Below, piece after piece: positions 14,488 through 22,756 of a stretch of 53,249 nt of DNA (position 1 is the first letter of the stretch; each line of letters starts with the position of its first letter). This DNA is from a virus. The translations under genes were made by a program, and so were the position numbers. The stretch is taken from IMG/VR virus record IMGVR_UViG_3300031957_002446, positions 1 through 53,249 of that record; one strand, written 5' to 3'. Under the pieces are notes generated by a model. It did no database searches and was not told the DNA's origin. It saw only the letters and a program-made list of their open reading frames with translations.

Positions 14488-16683
14488 TTAAACGTTTCCG
14501 ACGATTTCTTCAAAAGAAACACCAGTGCGAGTAGCAACAAAGGTGAGTCCAATAAAGTTGATAGAACGTGCTGGTTTGATGAAGATGTCAGCAACGAATT
14601 CGTTACGATCAATAACAGCAGCTGTGTTGTTTGTTTGGTCGCAAACAACGATGAATTCATCGATGCCGCGATTAGATTGGACTTCTCTTAAGAAGGGCTC
14701 AACGGCATTAACAAAGTTGGTTCTAGTAACCTCGTCATTAAATTCAAAGAGTTGATCTCTAGCAACCGTTGCAATTGCTTTTTCAACATATAGGAACAAT
14801 CTACGAACATTGATTCTATCAAATGCAGATTGTTTTACTTGTCCAGTCTTGTCTCCGTAAAGTACAATACCAGATCCAGGCAAGAATGTTACTGGATTGA
14901 CTCTGTTACTGTAGAGTCTGTCTCTTTGAGCTTTGGTTGGGTTGTAAGGAACTTTTACTGCGTTTAGAATTGCACCTCTTGTTGTTCCTGCAGGTGAGAA
15001 CCAGGGGAAAGCAACAATATCAGTTCTTACGCAAGTGCCAGCAATGTCTCCATTTAGAGGAACATAACGGAACTTATCAGCGAAGCGGTCATACATGTAC
15101 TTATAACCACTATCAAATACTGCAAACGAAGATGAGGCAATCGGTGAGAAGTGTGCAATTATGTTATCGGTAATAGTCTCAGAATCTCTGACTGAGGATG
15201 ATGATCCAGACTCATTAAAGATTGCTGTTCTTGCGGGAGAAAGGAATGCAAGTGCATCGGTTCTTGTTTCGGCAATATTGATTGCCTTTAGACCAATTGC
15301 TTGAGCTTCTTCTTTCGTCCAGTTTCCAGAACCTTGCAGAACGAAATCTACATCATATTCATCAGCATTCAGAAGTTTATCATAACCAGCATTTAGATTG
15401 CCAATGCTTGCTTTGAGTGAACCTGTTGTATCTAGTCCAACACTTCCGCCATAATTTAGACCACCTGCTAGAGTATATTTTCTGTTTCCTGCACCTGCGA
15501 AAGAAATGCCTTGTGCATTTTGATCCCACGCAGTATCAGTTACAGTTGTAAATCCAGATCCAACATTTAGTTGGAAGTCCATATCAACTGTATTGGAAGG
15601 AGCTCCACCTAAGAAGATGTATCCAGATCCATTAGCAGCAAATTGTCTGTAATAATTTGCAGAACCATTAACAAACTGTGCATCTTTTGCCTTAGAAAGA
15701 CCGATGTGCTTCTCTAAGATGGTTCCAGGATTTCCCGTAATTGTTCCTTTATCATCAATTACGACAACGTGAACCTCATCAAATCTTGATCCTCTTGCAG
15801 CTGCATATGAAGAAGTGGCAGGACGATCAGCGATTTGATTCCAACTAATATTGTCACCAGTTAGTGTAATTTCTTGCTGATTGAACCAATCAGTAACGGT
15901 ATTAGAAGTATCTGTTGAAACCGCAACACCAACATTATCGGAGATTACGATAGCAGTTTCAGCACTATCAGAATTATAGAATTTGTAAACTCCACCTTCT
16001 TGATATTCCCTGGCACTTTGTACGCCAGCTGCGGTAACATGTTGAACTAGTTTAACGTGAATCGTGTCCGAGGACAGTCCAGATTCAGTTCCAACTGCAG
16101 TAACAACTCCTTTAAAGAAACCATCTAGGAGAGAAGTAGTTCCAACACCAGCAACAACAGTACCTGCAGGAACTGCCTGAGTAACTCCCATTCCGATAGT
16201 TATACCGCTAGTTACTACACCAGAAACAATTTGATCTGCCCGACCATCGATAATGGCAACTACCATATCGTTGCCCCAGCTTCCAGGGTTTCTGGCAGCA
16301 ACAGTTACACCGCTGATGGTGTTTTCATCATATCCTAGTTCTACATAGTGATCTAGACTTCTAATTTTTGGTGCAGTCACGGTGGAACCACCATAAGCAT
16401 TCTTCATGTCGGCATCGTCCGCACGAACGATACGCATGTTTCCACCATAGGATAGATATGAGGATGCAACCATCCAATGTTCGTAGTGTCTATCCGCCTC
16501 ATAAGCTTCGCCAAAATTAGCTAGCAAATCAGACTCATTTTCAACTAAAGTGGGGACTTCGACTGGCCCTTGAGCAAAAGGTGCGACAATAGCAGCAACT
16601 TTATCGGAAGTAGGATCAACTCTACCAACGGTAAGATCAACTTCCCTTACTCTAACGCCAGGAGATGCTAGATTTAATGGCAT
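14488..16683 (-). CDS. 18: Tail sheath protein gp18
   Basis: Contractile sheath subunit. The 731-residue protein (659 in T4) starts MPLNLASPGVRVREVDLTVG and ends INFIGLTFVATRTGVSFEEI, both typical of sheath proteins; the C-terminal third has PWFSPAGTTRGAILNAVKV, NPVTFLPGSGIVLYGDKT and NVRRLFLYVEKAI, the conserved core that locks subunits together. The middle (about 120-430) is the variable surface domain. AGGAGAG lies upstream of the ATG and a late promoter about 40 bases upstream. The region is complete. Confidence 0.97.
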   Translation of the reverse strand: MPLNLASPGVRVREVDLTVGRVDPTSDKVAAIVAPFAQGPVEVPTLVENESDLLANFGEAYEADRHYEHWMVASSYLSYGGNMRIVRADDADMKNAYGGSTVTAPKIRSLDHYVELGYDENTISGVTVAARNPGSWGNDMVVAIIDGRADQIVSGVVTSGITIGMGVTQAVPAGTVVAGVGTTSLLDGFFKGVVTAVGTESGLSSDTIHVKLVQHVTAAGVQSAREYQEGGVYKFYNSDSAETAIVISDNVGVAVSTDTSNTVTDWFNQQEITLTGDNISWNQIADRPATSSYAAARGSRFDEVHVVVIDDKGTITGNPGTILEKHIGLSKAKDAQFVNGSANYYRQFAANGSGYIFLGGAPSNTVDMDFQLNVGSGFTTVTDTAWDQNAQGISFAGAGNRKYTLAGGLNYGGSVGLDTTGSLKASIGNLNAGYDKLLNADEYDVDFVLQGSGNWTKEEAQAIGLKAINIAETRTDALAFLSPARTAIFNESGSSSSVRDSETITDNIIAHFSPIASSSFAVFDSGYKYMYDRFADKFRYVPLNGDIAGTCVRTDIVAFPWFSPAGTTRGAILNAVKVPYNPTKAQRDRLYSNRVNPVTFLPGSGIVLYGDKTGQVKQSAFDRINVRRLFLYVEKAIATVARDQLFEFNDEVTRTNFVNAVEPFLREVQSNRGIDEFIVVCDQTNNTAAVIDRNEFVADIFIKPARSINFIGLTFVATRTGVSFEEIVGNV

Positions 16684-16722
16684 CTTTTTACTCTCCTATG
16701 GGGTCCAAAATTAATCTAATCT

Positions 16723-16730
16723 TATTTATT
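16723..16730 (-). promoter_or_regulatory. Late-promoter motif AATAAATA before gp18
   Basis: Minus-strand TAATAAATAAG in the 85-base gap before gp18. It lies in the loop of a 7-bp inverted repeat (CCAAAAT at 16705-16711, ATTTTGG at 16731-16737). Confidence 0.7.
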
Positions 16731-16768
16731 ATTTTGGGGTGTTCAGATGGGGAAACAATGCATGAACC

Positions 16769-17014
16769 CTACCAATCAGGATAAACATCTTTAATTCTAG
16801 GGACTGGATTATATCGTATGTCTAATTTTCTATATTCAGTCACTCTTTTTATGGTACATTCTTTACACTCATATGAGTATGATGACGGGAAACCTCTCCT
16901 ATCCTTTCTTGTCAAATAAAATCCATCAATAAGATCTTTAGATTTTTCACAAACTCTACATTTCCTTTCTTGAAATAATAAATGCTCTAAAGATACTTGA
17001 TCATCGAAATCCAT
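16769..17014 (-). CDS. Zinc-binding protein, possible HNH-type relic, 81 aa
   Basis: Two cysteine pairs, CRVCEKSKDL and ECKECTIKR, flank a FYLTRKDRRGFPSSYSYE segment, a layout like the zinc-ribbon N-terminus of phage HNH endonucleases. The His-Asn-His catalytic part is missing, so it is either a stand-alone zinc protein or the remnant of a homing endonuclease. The ATG overlaps the gp17 stop as TAATG and the stop lies just before the gp18 promoter, so it would be co-transcribed with terminase. Function not established. Confidence 0.6.
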   Translation of the reverse strand: MDFDDQVSLEHLLFQERKCRVCEKSKDLIDGFYLTRKDRRGFPSSYSYECKECTIKRVTEYRKLDIRYNPVPRIKDVYPDW

Positions 17015-18660
17015 TACTTATAGTCCCACATGTAAGACATGTCGCCATATTCATCACTATACCATCTATCCCCATCTTTATCCACTTCTCCTATGTCATC
17101 CAATCCATCCAAAACAAAACCAAATGGAGCCATGTCCTGTTCAATCTGATTTTTTTGTTCTTCATAGATTCTCTTACGAACATCGTTGTCCGTCATTTCT
17201 TTAAAATAGTCCTGTGCCACGAGCCATGAGAAAATGACTAAACACATAGCGAGGTCATCATTACACCCCTCTTCTGCCTCAAATGACTGTCTCTTCTGCA
17301 CAAATGTGGTTAACTCTGATATAATGTCATAGTCATTAGTGACAAGTTTATCATCTTCCATCAAAGTCTTTAGGTTTGAGCATCCAAGTTTCTTGACGGC
17401 AGATGTCATCCTTACACCTAATTGAGACTTTTTGCCAGAGAATCCAGAACCAACGACTTGTCCAGCCCTACCTCTCATAGCACACATGAGTAAGTTTTCA
17501 TATTCAAGATCAAAGTATAAGATAGAGGACACCTGATCTCCAATATCATTCACTTCTACTAGAACCCATGCTTCATTATATCCATTTGCTACTTCCTGAA
17601 TTATACTAGGAAATAGCATAGGTTTAATTTCATTATTTCTATATTTTGCTACAGCTCTATATGGAAATGTTGTAATATCAAAGACGATAAATGCTGAGTA
17701 GTCGTGTTCTATTCCTCTCGCAACGTCAACCGTTATCAGGTAGTTGTGATCTGGTATCGGATTCTCATAAACATCCAATCCTTTATTTCTCTTGATTGGA
17801 TCTTCATATACTAATGTCTTTAGCTTACTGACACTAATAAGAGTATCAACAGATCCTAGGAATTCGCATTCAAACTCAACCTTGAACTGCTGTTCTGAAG
17901 TGTTCTTGATTGTTTGTTCTTTCCACTTTTTATTTCTTCCCGGTACTTCCGACCAATGAACTTCTGTAGGAACGTAGTCGTTTCTTCCTCTCTGTGCATC
18001 ATGCCAATATCGATAGAAATGGTTCATGCCATGAGGCGTTGAAACCATAATTACCTTTGTGTTTTTACCAGACGAGATAGTAGGATAAACAGAGGCAAAG
18101 AACGCATCAGCAATGTGATTCGGAATGAATGCGAACTCGTCGAGAAAGACGATATTATAGGAGCCGCCACGGACAGCAGATGCAGACGTAGATGCGGCGA
18201 TAATCTTAGATCCATTCTCTAGTTCTAACGATTGTTTGTTCCATACTATAATACCCTGCTGCATCCACTTGGGAAGGTTTTCATAAGCAAGTTGTAATCT
18301 TCCGAGAAGATCCTTTGCGGTAGAAGCCTTGTTGGCAAGGATGGCTATATTTACGTTGTCATTGAAAATCGCATAGTGTAAAAGATAAGACACCACGGTT
18401 GTAGACTTTCCAGTCTGTCGTGGCATCTTACAGATGTTGAATCTATGTTTATGGAAGTTTCTTACAAGTTTTTCTTGGAACTTGTACATTTTAAATGGTA
18501 CAAGACCCTCATCCACGTTTACGATTTGGATGTGATTCTTTGCAAAGTAAACAGGATCTTTTTTACATTTAACAAACTCTTCAATCTGTTCCCGTGTAAA
18601 TTCAATTGGTGTGTAAGCCTTTTTTAAATTAGGATTACCCAAATAGATATTGTCAGACAT
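17014..18660 (-). CDS. 17: Terminase large subunit gp17
   Basis: Packaging ATPase and nuclease. The 548-residue protein (610 in T4) shows Walker A PRQTGKST at 80-87, Walker B VFLDEFAF at 171-178, a coupling VSTPHG near 207-211, and a RuvC-like nuclease with TVDVARG (D312), VEVNDIG near 368 and NDDLA at 466-470. AAAGGTAA precedes the ATG. It follows a 425-residue virion protein by 6 bases. All catalytic residues I can place are present. Confidence 0.97.
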   Translation of the reverse strand: MSDNIYLGNPNLKKAYTPIEFTREQIEEFVKCKKDPVYFAKNHIQIVNVDEGLVPFKMYKFQEKLVRNFHKHRFNICKMPRQTGKSTTVVSYLLHYAIFNDNVNIAILANKASTAKDLLGRLQLAYENLPKWMQQGIIVWNKQSLELENGSKIIAASTSASAVRGGSYNIVFLDEFAFIPNHIADAFFASVYPTISSGKNTKVIMVSTPHGMNHFYRYWHDAQRGRNDYVPTEVHWSEVPGRNKKWKEQTIKNTSEQQFKVEFECEFLGSVDTLISVSKLKTLVYEDPIKRNKGLDVYENPIPDHNYLITVDVARGIEHDYSAFIVFDITTFPYRAVAKYRNNEIKPMLFPSIIQEVANGYNEAWVLVEVNDIGDQVSSILYFDLEYENLLMCAMRGRAGQVVGSGFSGKKSQLGVRMTSAVKKLGCSNLKTLMEDDKLVTNDYDIISELTTFVQKRQSFEAEEGCNDDLAMCLVIFSWLVAQDYFKEMTDNDVRKRIYEEQKNQIEQDMAPFGFVLDGLDDIGEVDKDGDRWYSDEYGDMSYMWDYK

Positions 18661-18666
18661 AAAAAA

Positions 18667-19944
18667 TTACCTTTGTTCAATCCAGTTTAATACTGCGAGT
18701 GCTGCTTTGTTAGTGTTGGGAGAAGCACAAGCAAGAGTGTAGATATCACTCACAGTTCCCAATGAACTTCTACCAATCTGTAGTGCTGCCTTATCATCAA
18801 CTTCTACAAGAGAAGAACCACCAGAAATCGTAAATCCACTCAGGACAATATTTCCACCAGTTGTAGCGGTAGCACTTGTGTCGTATTGGATAAAGGAGTT
18901 TGGATCTGGATGATCTGTCCAACTTGCACCAGTTAATGTTGGGTTCTCAATCAATCTCCAATAGACATTAGTATTATCATTCGTTGCTGTTTGTAGAGAT
19001 CTTAACAAAGCAACAGCAGCCAATGAACCAGATTTTAATCTGAGACTTACGACTGGATAAAATGTATTTGCATCTGTCAGTGTAGTTCCAGTAATCGGAT
19101 TAGCAACACTTTCAAGAATACCAAGTTTCTCTGGTTCACCTTCCTGAATCAGAGAATTGGAACCCTGATACATGTAATGATTTCCTGCAACACCAGTTAG
19201 ATTTTCAATCTCAAGACGAATGGGTAAGAATGGAGTAGAACACCAAACAAAGTCATTAGTATTTGAGTTCTCAAATGTATGAGACGGAATTGTCTCATTT
19301 TGCATTAACCAGGCAAACTCTACAATACCAGCACCATACCATTCATAGTTGATGGAAATCATCTGCTGTTTTGTTGCATCAGCAGTTACACCAGTATATC
19401 CATTACCATCAAACTTTTCACCATTCCAATTGTCTCTAGTGACTCTGGTTTCTGTAACAATACCTGTTGTATTACTACGAATTACATAAGAATAAGTTCC
19501 ACCATCATCCTCAAAGTAAGCACCATTATTTTCATCAAACAATCCAAATCTTCTACGAATACCGACCTGTGGAGTATCAAGACGAATTGCAAACGCAAGA
19601 GTAGCAGATCTGCCAGGAATGTATCTCATTACATTCCTGGTTTGTCGAATTACTTTACTTCCAGCTGCAGAACCAACCTCCATTACTACATTACTGGAAT
19701 TTAGATTAAAAGTAGCAGTTGCACCGACTCCGACTACTTGCTCATCCCAGACATCAGTTTCCTTACCATATTGGAAAGTGTCGAAGAATACTGTCTGATA
19801 TGGAGCAACCTTTAATCTGTTATTGTTAGAAAATTGAGGTCTCCAATCCGTCTGGTTTCCCCAGTGATCAGCAATATTATATACCTCAAATAGAGATCTT
19901 TCCTGGTTTAGAAAGTCCTGTGTGTTCTTATTCCACTGAGCCAT
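18667..19944 (-). CDS. Putative virion structural protein, 425 aa
   Basis: Begins MAQWNKNTQDFLNQERSLFE. Residues 45-260 form a beta-rich domain (FFDTFQYGKETDVWDEQVVG, VIRQTRNVMRYIPGRSATLA, RRFGLFDENNGAYFE) that looks like a jelly-roll or concanavalin-like fold seen in cyanophage virion proteins; the C-terminal third is another beta domain with SLRLKSGSLAAVALLRSL. Homologues occupy the gp16-gp17 interval in other cyanophages. The role is unknown; head decoration or a neck part fits the context. Confidence 0.7.
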   Translation of the reverse strand: MAQWNKNTQDFLNQERSLFEVYNIADHWGNQTDWRPQFSNNNRLKVAPYQTVFFDTFQYGKETDVWDEQVVGVGATATFNLNSSNVVMEVGSAAGSKVIRQTRNVMRYIPGRSATLAFAIRLDTPQVGIRRRFGLFDENNGAYFEDDGGTYSYVIRSNTTGIVTETRVTRDNWNGEKFDGNGYTGVTADATKQQMISINYEWYGAGIVEFAWLMQNETIPSHTFENSNTNDFVWCSTPFLPIRLEIENLTGVAGNHYMYQGSNSLIQEGEPEKLGILESVANPITGTTLTDANTFYPVVSLRLKSGSLAAVALLRSLQTATNDNTNVYWRLIENPTLTGASWTDHPDPNSFIQYDTSATATTGGNIVLSGFTISGGSSLVEVDDKAALQIGRSSLGTVSDIYTLACASPNTNKAALAVLNWIEQR

Positions 19945-19947
19945 GAT

Positions 19948-20268
19948 TTAAATCCACTCTAGTTTTGAAGGATGATATCTCCTTGTATTTTTAATGTTGA
20001 AATTCTTTTCTTCTACTGGATAAATGTTTTGAACCATTGCTCCAGGATAATCTTTTTGTAGTTGTTCTCCAAGTTCTTGTTTGGTTGGAATACCATTCTT
20101 GGATACCATCTCAAGACGATAGATGCTACCGTTCCAGGTAACATCTGCAACATAATTCTCACCAACCTGAGTAGGTTCTGGCTCAGATTGACCAATGTAC
20201 ATGTTTCCATTGAAGTCACCTTGAATGGTGACTCCTTCTGATAGAAATTGTTTGAATGATTTAGACAT
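19948..20268 (-). CDS. Small protein with capsid-targeting-like N-terminus, 106 aa
   Basis: The N-terminus MSKSFKQFLSEG resembles the capsid-targeting sequence of T4 internal head proteins (M-K-x-Y-x-E-F-I-x-E-A), and FLSE|G fits the gp21 cleavage rule (I/L)xE|(A/G/S) at residue 11. The rest is a compact alpha/beta domain with PTKQELGEQLQKDYPGA, also found in the neighbouring 408-residue protein. It overlaps that gene as TAATG. I infer a protein packaged inside the head and trimmed on maturation; a DNA-ejected role is speculative. Confidence 0.65.
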   Translation of the reverse strand: MSKSFKQFLSEGVTIQGDFNGNMYIGQSEPEPTQVGENYVADVTWNGSIYRLEMVSKNGIPTKQELGEQLQKDYPGAMVQNIYPVEEKNFNIKNTRRYHPSKLEWI

Positions 20269-21494
20269 TAGTTACAGTTCCAACGACGGAGGGCTTTGTT
20301 GATATTTGAATCTGGGTCTCTTGCAGTTTTAGCAGATGTAAGTCGTTTCTTCATACCGCCCATTCTTGCACAGAATGATGCACGACGAGACTTTCTCTTT
20401 CCTTTTGGATTCTTCTCAGTTACAGCAGTCTTTAACTTTGAGCCGGGATTCTCACGGCGATATGCATTGACTGCTTTTTGACTTAGGCCATCGGTCTTGT
20501 CTTTGCGGTTAACTTTCTGCCAGTCTTCTCTAATCTTGGTCTCGAAAGATCCATCTCCATCTGGAATTTTTTCTCCATAATCACCGCTTGCTTTTTCTTT
20601 TTTATCACTAGGATCGATGTCTCCATCCACATCTGCATCAAGTCTATTGACAGCATCTCTAGACTTTTTCTTTAGATTTGATCCATCAATTCTGTGCTCT
20701 GTATTTTTGGGAGTTCCACGTCCTTCAAATTCTGCACCAACAAATTCAGTTGCTTCCTTCTTGATCGCGTCTGCAATCTCATGAGCCTTTTTAATAGTTC
20801 TCTTCTCTAGAGGTGGTTCGTCACCATACTTCTTTTTTGCAGATGCCATTCCAATGGCATATGGATTATTTGCCTCGGCAAATTCTTTCCAAGTTTGAGA
20901 ACCCTCAACTTGAATAAGTGGAGCTCCAGGTTCTCTATCTTTTTCTAGGAAATTTACTAAAACAGCACTTGGATAAACTTTTTGGAGTTGAGCATTTAAT
21001 TGCTCCCTTGTAGGTCTCTTGGCACTTGGGAAGAAAAATTGAAGAGATTTATACTGACCTCTGAATTGGAAAAACACCATGTAAGTTTTTCCATAGTTTT
21101 TTATCAATTCAAATTTTTCTTCTAATTCAAACTCTTCCTTTTTTGCTGGTTTAGTTTCAGATGCTTTTTTGTTGGTAAAAGATCTCTTTTTATTTTTCTT
21201 CGTCTCCTTCTCAACTTCTCTCATCTTGAGAGCTTGACTCACTCTACGTCTGAAAGAATCTCTGCCTAAAGGTGGTTTAGTTGCATCTAAAGCATGAGCC
21301 GTTGCTAGACCAACCCCTTCATCAACATCACCCATTGGTTTTACATAGTTATCGTCTTTCCCAGGCTTTGCTGCACTGCCACCCATGGGAATACGTTTAA
21401 TGGTAAACTTTTCCCAATTTTCAGGGCCATAACTGCATTCTTCTTTATATTCTTTCTTGCCACAGAGCTGACAGAAACGTCTTTCCATTTGCAT
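20268..21494 (-). CDS. DUF6321-containing multidomain protein, 408 aa
   Basis: Starts with a cysteine cluster (CQLC at 8-11, C20). A basic linker (95-120) leads to a domain at about 128-185 with PTREQLNAQLQKVYPSA, paralogous to the next protein. Residues 285-296 (DADVDGDIDPSD) look like a calcium-binding loop. Residues 337-407 carry the DUF6321 pattern: GLSQKAVNAYRRENPGSKL, then SFCARMGGMKKRLTS and LRRWNC. DUF6321 is found in many phages and large viruses without a known role. The strongly basic C-terminus suggests nucleic-acid binding. A GATAAATA late motif and a small hairpin lie just upstream. Confidence 0.75.
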   Translation of the reverse strand: MQMERRFCQLCGKKEYKEECSYGPENWEKFTIKRIPMGGSAAKPGKDDNYVKPMGDVDEGVGLATAHALDATKPPLGRDSFRRRVSQALKMREVEKETKKNKKRSFTNKKASETKPAKKEEFELEEKFELIKNYGKTYMVFFQFRGQYKSLQFFFPSAKRPTREQLNAQLQKVYPSAVLVNFLEKDREPGAPLIQVEGSQTWKEFAEANNPYAIGMASAKKKYGDEPPLEKRTIKKAHEIADAIKKEATEFVGAEFEGRGTPKNTEHRIDGSNLKKKSRDAVNRLDADVDGDIDPSDKKEKASGDYGEKIPDGDGSFETKIREDWQKVNRKDKTDGLSQKAVNAYRRENPGSKLKTAVTEKNPKGKRKSRRASFCARMGGMKKRLTSAKTARDPDSNINKALRRWNCN

Positions 21495-21496
21495 TA

Positions 21497-21513
21497 ATAC
21501 TGATACCCAGTAT
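21497..21513 (-). promoter_or_regulatory. Hairpin in the 5' leader of the DUF6321 gene
   Basis: ATACTG and CAGTAT pair around a 5-base loop, ending two bases before the ATG. With transcription predicted from about 21511, the hairpin would occupy almost the whole leader. Confidence 0.45.
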
Positions 21514-21515
21514 TT

Positions 21516-21923
21516 TTATTTATCTAAATTTTTTATGAACTTAGTTAAATCTGCAGTAGATCCTTTGAAAAAAACAGCATTGTTGGTAACTGATGTTGGT
21601 CCCTTCGCAGATTCTTCGTCTAAATCTTTGACCTTCTTCTGTAACTCCATCAGTTTATCCGCAGTGTCAGCAACACTTTTTAAAATCTGACCAGCGACTT
21701 CATACGCTCTAGGTGACGAGGATTCTTGAGCCAATTCCATGATTCCATCAAGACTCTCTTGACCCTTTTCAATAAGACTATAAAGTTGACCTCTTGTGTA
21801 CTCGTAGTCTTTTTTGATGTCATTTATATCAGACTTGACTATTTTCTTCTCATCCAAAACTTCTGGATCAATGATGGATTCAGTTTCCCCGTCAAATGAT
21901 GCATCTATACTATCAAACTTCAT
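21516..21923 (-). CDS. 16: Terminase small subunit gp16
   Basis: Regulates gp17 and recognises DNA for packaging. The 135-residue protein (164 in T4) contains KKDYEYTRGQLYSLIEKGQE, SSSPRAYEVAGQILKSVADT and ADKLMELQKKVKDL, the conserved helical core and coiled coil of gp16. N-terminal 30 residues are acidic. The ATG overlaps the gp15 stop as ATGA. It is separated from gp17 by three virion-type genes, an arrangement found in cyanophages but not T4. Confidence 0.93.
   Translation of the reverse strand: MKFDSIDASFDGETESIIDPEVLDEKKIVKSDINDIKKDYEYTRGQLYSLIEKGQESLDGIMELAQESSSPRAYEVAGQILKSVADTADKLMELQKKVKDLDEESAKGPTSVTNNAVFFKGSTADLTKFIKNLDK
21517..21524 (-). promoter_or_regulatory. Late-promoter motif GATAAATA before the DUF6321 gene
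   Basis: Minus-strand AGATAAATAAAAATAC within the last codons of gp16, about 23 bases upstream of the DUF6321 ATG. One mismatch from TATAAATA. Confidence 0.6.
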
Positions 21924-22756
21924 GAATCAGTACCCGTAAATGGATTGAATGATTTTGAATCCTCAAAATAATCAAATGTTTCGGTAAATCCAAAATCATC
22001 TCCAGGTTGTGCTGATATTGGATCTGGCACAACTGTATATCTAGAATCTCTCTTAGAAGTTGCTCTATTTGTATTGCTGTGATAATCAACCTGAACCTTA
22101 CGAATAATATCAGCGTTAGAGTCAGGAATGGGTCCGAAGAGATATGTGTTTGCAGTAAACTGCAATGTATAAATCAAAGCTCTTCTTTCTGTGAAGTTGC
22201 CCTCATATTCATCTTGAATATTGATACTATCTAAAGTGATTGGAATATCTCTTTTTTCTCCGATAGAACTTAGAAGATCTACAGTGACTCTAAAAGATGG
22301 TTGAAATACTGGAAGAATCTGCTCAATAATTTGAAGAGCGTCTTCATTCAATTTAGTATAAATTGACAGTTCAAATTGAAGATTGTATGGTACTGGAAGA
22401 AAAACTTTTTTTACATCATCACCACTAACTGCTTTGAATGATTTTGTTGTATTTGTTTTTCTAGGTGCGTCATATGATATTCCCACCATCTCAAATGACA
22501 TTCTTGGCAAAGTAATGGCTACCGGTTTGTCAAGTCTGGCTTGCTGCTCCATTCTTGCCAAAAACTTTGCTTGAGGTGCATATGCTAAAGGAACTTTTAA
22601 ATCACTAATAACAATCTCACTGCCAACATCAACTCCAGGAGAAACAGTAGATGGAGAATCTGTTCCTTGCTTACGAACGTGAATATCATTAAACAATGTG
22701 CCAAAAGCAACAATTGTTTTTCTAATTATTTCGTGATAATAGTATGTTCCTAACAT
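21920..22756 (-). CDS. 15: Tail terminator gp15
   Basis: Caps and stabilises the sheath and tube at the head-proximal end. The 278-residue protein (272 in T4) starts MLGTYYYHEIIRKTIVAFGT and carries ITLPRMSFEMVGISYD, PVPYNLQFELSIYTKLNEDA and LIYTLQFTANTYLFGP, all hallmarks of gp15. Start overlaps the gp14 stop as TGATG. Complete and in the normal gp13-gp14-gp15 order. Confidence 0.94.
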   Translation of the reverse strand: MLGTYYYHEIIRKTIVAFGTLFNDIHVRKQGTDSPSTVSPGVDVGSEIVISDLKVPLAYAPQAKFLARMEQQARLDKPVAITLPRMSFEMVGISYDAPRKTNTTKSFKAVSGDDVKKVFLPVPYNLQFELSIYTKLNEDALQIIEQILPVFQPSFRVTVDLLSSIGEKRDIPITLDSINIQDEYEGNFTERRALIYTLQFTANTYLFGPIPDSNADIIRKVQVDYHSNTNRATSKRDSRYTVVPDPISAQPGDDFGFTETFDYFEDSKSFNPFTGTDS

